Shown: in pieces, positions 60,722 to 64,000 of the stretch
Position numbering within the stretch: position 1 is the stretch's first letter
How the letters are laid out: each line of letters begins with the position of its first letter
Assembly (NCBI GenBank): GCA_947494445.1
Contig: CANLVD010000001.1
Coordinates: 682,001 to 746,000, forward strand
Source of the DNA: an uncultured Paracoccaceae bacterium
GTDB taxonomy: Bacteria > Pseudomonadota > Alphaproteobacteria > Rhodobacterales > Rhodobacteraceae
Reading direction: 5' to 3'
DNA length: 64,000 bases
The notes under the pieces: model-generated
Database searches by the model: none
The model's input: only the letters and a program-made list of their open reading frames with translations
What the model was told of the DNA's origin: nothing
Program-made: the position numbers and the translations under genes

Positions 60722-62079
60722 TCAGCATGACCCTTCTGGGGATCCTCGGGCTGTTGTCGCTGTTCATCCTGCTGGCGCTGCGGATGCCGGTTGCCCTGTC
60801 GATGCTGGCCGTTGGTCTGGTGGGCACAGTTGTGGCAAACGCCAACAAGTTCATCGCCGTGGGCATGTCGGCGGATCAGGCCTGGGCGCGGGGTTTCAAG
60901 ATTGCCTATTCGAACCTGTCGGGCGAGACGTTCGAGGCGGCGTCGAATTTCAACCTGCTGGTCATTCCGATGTTCGTGCTGATGGGCACGCTGGCAGGGG
61001 TATCCGGCATGTCCCAGGACCTGTTCACGGCGGCTTACCGGATGATGGGGCATATGCGTGGCGGTCTGGCCTCGGCCACGATTGCGGCCTGCGCGGGATT
61101 TGCGGCCCTGTCGGGTTCGTCACTGGCCTCGGCGGTGACGATGGGCCGGGTCGCGCTGCCTGAGATGAAACGGTATAAGTATTCCGACAGTCTGGCGACG
61201 GGATCGGTGGCGGCGGGCGGCACGCTGGGGTTTCTGATCCCGCCCTCGGGGGGCATGATCATCTATGCCGTGCTGACCGAGCAATCCATCGGGCGGCTGT
61301 TCATGGCGGGCGTCTTTCCCGGCATCATCCTGACGCTGCTTTTCATCGGCGCGATCTATTTGGTGGTTCTGCGCAATCCTGATGCGGGGCCTTGCGGGGA
61401 GCGGTCCGAATGGCCCGCGCGCAAGCAGGCGCTGTTGCGCGCGGCCCCGATCCTTGCGGTGGTGCTTCTGACCATCGGCGGGATGTACACCGGGTTTTTC
61501 ACACCCGTTGAGGCCTCGGGCGTGGGGGCGTTCTTCACCTTTGTGGTGGCGGCATGGCGGCGGACGCTGACCGTTCAGGCCAGCAAGACGGTCATCCTGC
61601 AGACGATGAACGCAACCGCCACGGTCTTTCTGATCATCATCGGTGCCTTCGTGTTCATCCCCTTCATGTCGCTGACGGAGGTGCCTGCGCATCTGGTCAC
61701 GCTTCTGACCTCGCTGCCCATTGGTGATCTGGGCGTGCTCTTGATCATCATCGCGGTCTACATCTTTCTGGGGATGTTTCTTGAATCCATGGCGATGCTG
61801 GTCCTGACCATTCCGGTGGTGATCCCGATTGCCATCGGGCTGGACTGGGACCTGATCTGGTTCGGGATCATCGTGGTGATCGTGCTGGAGATGGGGATGA
61901 TCAGCCCGCCTGTGGGGATCAATGTCTTCATCGTCAAATCCATCGCGCCCGAGGTGCCGATGGGCCGTATATTCAAGGGCATCTGGCCGTTCTGGTTCGC
62001 CATGGCGCTGATGATTGTCCTGCTCATAATTTTTCCGCAAATCGCTCTGTTCCTCCCTCAAACGCTGGTGGGTGGATAG
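60718..62079 (+). CDS. TRAP transporter large permease (DctM type)
   Basis: The transport-catalysing membrane subunit, 453 residues and about 12 helices. LRMPVALSMLAVGLVGTVVAN near residue 21 and the conserved CAGFAALSGSSLASAVTMGRVALPEMKRYKYS near residue 122, followed by GSVAAGGTLGFLIPPSGGMIIYAVLTEQSIG, are the DctM signature. The second half has GMFLESMAMLVLTIPVVIPIA and GMISPPVGINVFIVKSIAP. It is coupled to the small permease. Confidence 0.95.
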   Translation: MISMTLLGILGLLSLFILLALRMPVALSMLAVGLVGTVVANANKFIAVGMSADQAWARGFKIAYSNLSGETFEAASNFNLLVIPMFVLMGTLAGVSGMSQDLFTAAYRMMGHMRGGLASATIAACAGFAALSGSSLASAVTMGRVALPEMKRYKYSDSLATGSVAAGGTLGFLIPPSGGMIIYAVLTEQSIGRLFMAGVFPGIILTLLFIGAIYLVVLRNPDAGPCGERSEWPARKQALLRAAPILAVVLLTIGGMYTGFFTPVEASGVGAFFTFVVAAWRRTLTVQASKTVILQTMNATATVFLIIIGAFVFIPFMSLTEVPAHLVTLLTSLPIGDLGVLLIIIAVYIFLGMFLESMAMLVLTIPVVIPIAIGLDWDLIWFGIIVVIVLEMGMISPPVGINVFIVKSIAPEVPMGRIFKGIWPFWFAMALMIVLLIIFPQIALFLPQTLVGG

Positions 62080-62094
62080 CCAAGGAGGCGCATC

Positions 62095-63534
62095 ATGGAC
62101 GCAACGACAGACATCAGGACGCTTCAGCACTTCATTGCCGGACAGTGGGTCGATGCCGACGGCGGTGAGACATTTGACGTGCTCAATCCGCTGGATGACA
62201 GCCTTTATGCGCGTGCGGCCAAGGGCACAGGTGCGGATATGCGTGCAGCTGTTGCGGCGGCGCGGGCGGCGTTTGCAGATTACAAGGAGACCACACCGAC
62301 CCAGCGGGAGCGCTGGTTGCTGCGCGTGGCCGAGTTGATGGAAGAGCAGCAGGCAGAGCTGGTCGATTGCCTGATTGATGAGATCGGTTCGCCCATTCAG
62401 AAAGCGATGTTCGAGTTCTCCAAGGGGCTGACCATGGTGCGGGCTGCTGCCGGCATGTGCCGCAACGTGCGCGGCGAGACGATCCCTTCTGATGCGCCGG
62501 GCAAGTTTTCGATGTCGATCCGGGAGCCTTTGGGCGTGGTGGGTGTGATCACACCGTTCAATGTGCCGTTGATCAAGACCACAAGGCTGGTTGCCAATGC
62601 GCTGGCAGTGGGCAACACGGTTGTGCATCTGCCCTCGGAAATGGCGCCGCATCTGACGGTGCTGTTTGCGCAGATCGTAGCTGATGCAGGCTTTCCGGCA
62701 GGGACCTACAATGTGGTGACGGGGTTTGGCCATGAGATCGGGGATGATCTGACGGGCCACAAGGAACTGGATTTCCTGACTTTCACAGGCTCGACCGTGG
62801 TGGGACAGCACATCAACGAGATCTGTGCGAAGAACAAGACACCCACGACGCTGGAACTGGGGGGCAAGAGCCCGACCGTCGTGATGGCGGATGCGGATCT
62901 GGACAAGGTCATGCCGCTTGCTGCACGTTCGATCTTCATGTTTGGCGGACAGGCCTGCATCGGGTCGAGCCGTTTCTATGTGGAGCGGCCGATCTTTGAA
63001 GAGTTCGTCAAGCGCTTTGCGATGATTGCGGGCAAGGTCGGGATGGGGGATCTGCGCGATCCCGATACGGTGATTGCGCCGATCATCTCGGACCGGCAGC
63101 GGCAGCGGGTCAGGGACCATATTGCGGATGCTGTGGCAAAGGGCGCGACCATTGCCGCAGGTGGTGAGTGGGAGGGCAATCGATGCCAGCCGACCCTGCT
63201 TACAGGTGTCAGTCAGGACATGACCGTTTGCAGGACCGAAACGTTTGGGCCTGTGACCTCCATCTACCCGATCGACAGTTATGAGGAGGGGCTGGAGAAG
63301 GCCAATGACACAGAATATGGCCTGTCCTCTGCGATCTTTACGAAAGACATCGACCGTGCCTTTCATTTTGCCCGCAACATCGGGGCTGGCATGTGCCACA
63401 TCAATGGTCCGACCATCCATGACGAGGCGCATGTTCCCTTTGGCGGCAATGGCGAAAGCGGGGTCGGGCGCGAAGGCACGGACGCTGATCTGGAAGCGAT
63501 GACCGCGTTGAAATGGGTGACGGTGCAGCTATGA
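62095..63534 (+). CDS. NAD-dependent aldehyde dehydrogenase (aromatic-aldehyde type)
   Basis: A 479-residue ALDH. The catalytic Glu is in TTLELGGKSPTVVMADADL near residue 261, the nucleophile Cys in MFGGQACIGSSRFYVE near residue 288 and the C-terminal ETFGPVTSIYPIDSYEEGLEKAND follows. The late motif CHINGPTIHDEAHVPFGGNGESG is like that of vanillin, benzaldehyde and salicylaldehyde dehydrogenases, suggesting an aromatic aldehyde. It lies 15 bp after the TRAP permease gene and overlaps the GST gene (ATGA), so it probably acts on a product of the imported compound. Confidence 0.93.
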   Translation: MDATTDIRTLQHFIAGQWVDADGGETFDVLNPLDDSLYARAAKGTGADMRAAVAAARAAFADYKETTPTQRERWLLRVAELMEEQQAELVDCLIDEIGSPIQKAMFEFSKGLTMVRAAAGMCRNVRGETIPSDAPGKFSMSIREPLGVVGVITPFNVPLIKTTRLVANALAVGNTVVHLPSEMAPHLTVLFAQIVADAGFPAGTYNVVTGFGHEIGDDLTGHKELDFLTFTGSTVVGQHINEICAKNKTPTTLELGGKSPTVVMADADLDKVMPLAARSIFMFGGQACIGSSRFYVERPIFEEFVKRFAMIAGKVGMGDLRDPDTVIAPIISDRQRQRVRDHIADAVAKGATIAAGGEWEGNRCQPTLLTGVSQDMTVCRTETFGPVTSIYPIDSYEEGLEKANDTEYGLSSAIFTKDIDRAFHFARNIGAGMCHINGPTIHDEAHVPFGGNGESGVGREGTDADLEAMTALKWVTVQL

Positions 63535-64000
63535 CCTTCACACTTTATCACCATGGGTCATCGGTTTGTGCGGCCAAGGTGCGCTTTGCGATGGAGGAAA
63601 AGGGGCTGGAGTGGGATGGGGTCTATATCGACATCCTGAAGGGTGAGCAGTTCGATCCGGCCTATCTGAAGCTCAATCCCAAAGGCGTTGTGCCAACTCT
63701 GGTTCATGATCAGACGGTGGTGCCCGACAGCACTGTGATCATCGAATACCTTGACCAATTGGAACCCCGGACAAGCGTGCACCCGGCCGATCCATGGGAG
63801 CGGGCGCAGGCGCGATACTGGACAAAGGCGGTGGATGAGGATCTGCATCCGGCCTGTGGTGCTGTGACATTTGTCTGTTCGCACCGGCATACGGTCTTGA
63901 AAAATCTGGGCGAGGAAGGGGTGAAGAGGTTTCTGGCCTCCACGCCCACAATGTCGGTCACGTCAAACTGGAAAGACCTCAAGGATGCCTACACCCGCTA
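63531..64000 (+). CDS. Glutathione S-transferase, partial (3' end beyond window)
   Basis: The first 156 codons of a GST. The thioredoxin-fold domain begins FTLYHHGSSVCAAKVRFAMEEKGLEW, with Ser/Cys near residues 10-13 as candidate catalytic residues, then LNPKGVVPTLVHDQTVVPDSTVIIEYLDQLEP near residue 48 (cis-Pro and glutathione-binding DST). A helical domain follows. Translational coupling to an aromatic-type aldehyde dehydrogenase suggests a glutathione-dependent step in the same pathway. Confidence 0.9.
   Translation, partial: MTFTLYHHGSSVCAAKVRFAMEEKGLEWDGVYIDILKGEQFDPAYLKLNPKGVVPTLVHDQTVVPDSTVIIEYLDQLEPRTSVHPADPWERAQARYWTKAVDEDLHPACGAVTFVCSHRHTVLKNLGEEGVKRFLASTPTMSVTSNWKDLKDAYTR

Noticed and set aside
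61120-63432. A 770-residue open frame on the minus strand
   Set aside because: It lies opposite the TRAP large permease and aldehyde dehydrogenase genes, is extremely rich in Arg, His, Gln and Asp, and is explained by the codon bias of the real genes.

Overview
The window reads as a chromosomal segment of a marine alphaproteobacterium of the Rhodobacteraceae (Roseobacter group). This rests on gene content and order rather than any marker RNA: rsmB next to a heparinase II/III-like gene, tsaB-rimI next to a NifU-like gene, a DUF1674 (SDHAF4-type) gene next to htpX, a dgcN-dgcA pair, a sarcosine oxidase operon, a TRAP transporter and choline sulfatase, all in GC-rich DNA whose antisense strands are full of long spurious ORFs. 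No rRNA, tRNA, CRISPR array, prophage or intact insertion sequence was found.

Layout. 0-3.1 kb: 5' two thirds of clpA, then a TSUP exporter coupled to a TIGR02186-type membrane protein. 3.2-9.5 kb: a nucleoside uptake and salvage operon (BMP-type binding protein, ATPase, two permeases, purine nucleoside phosphorylase, small wHTH protein). 9.6-15.3 kb: housekeeping genes (rimI, tsaB, nfuA-like with an Irr-box-like site, lipoprotein, universal stress protein, ybjN, proC, phasin-like, csaA-type). 15.3-22.8 kb: a LacI-controlled ABC transporter operon enclosing a GH63-like hydrolase, probably for a glycosylated compatible solute; one permease carries a DUF11-like periplasmic insert. 22.8-31.5 kb: methyltransferase, argG, alcohol dehydrogenase, VOC, hydrolase, thiolase, diguanylate cyclase, receiver-like protein, glutathionyl-hydroquinone reductase. 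31.7-34.6 kb: D-amino-acid operon dgcN-dgcA-aminotransferase. 34.9-44.2 kb: cysK-type synthase, two GNATs, betC, TetR regulator, DUF1674, htpX, rsmB, heparinase-like. 44.2-51.6 kb: an unusual sarcosine-oxidase operon (soxB, PNPOx-like gene, soxD without its zinc ligands, soxA, soxG) opposite a GlxA-type regulator, then a glutamine amidotransferase.

51.6-57.0 kb is an accessory, decaying region. It holds a solitary BrnA-like antitoxin, a row of small hairpins, an AT-rich orphan gene, pepF, and the broken end of an RHS polymorphic toxin. That RHS end has an ADP-ribosyltransferase (HYD1-like) tip killed by a stop codon, and it is followed by an apparently intact DUF6881-type immunity gene. Next to it is a fragment of a GspE/PilB ATPase split by two copies of a palindromic element whose stems differ only by compensatory changes. 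57.0-64 kb: an OsmC-family gene, an FCD-type GntR regulator with three copies of a palindromic operator, a TRAP transporter, an aromatic-type aldehyde dehydrogenase and the start of a glutathione S-transferase, which look like one catabolic operon.

The most novel-looking items are the covarying palindromic elements inside pseudogenes, the RHS/ART/DUF6881 remnant, the DUF11-like domain in an ABC permease, and the sarcosine oxidase operon with a zinc-less delta subunit and an inserted flavin-fold gene.
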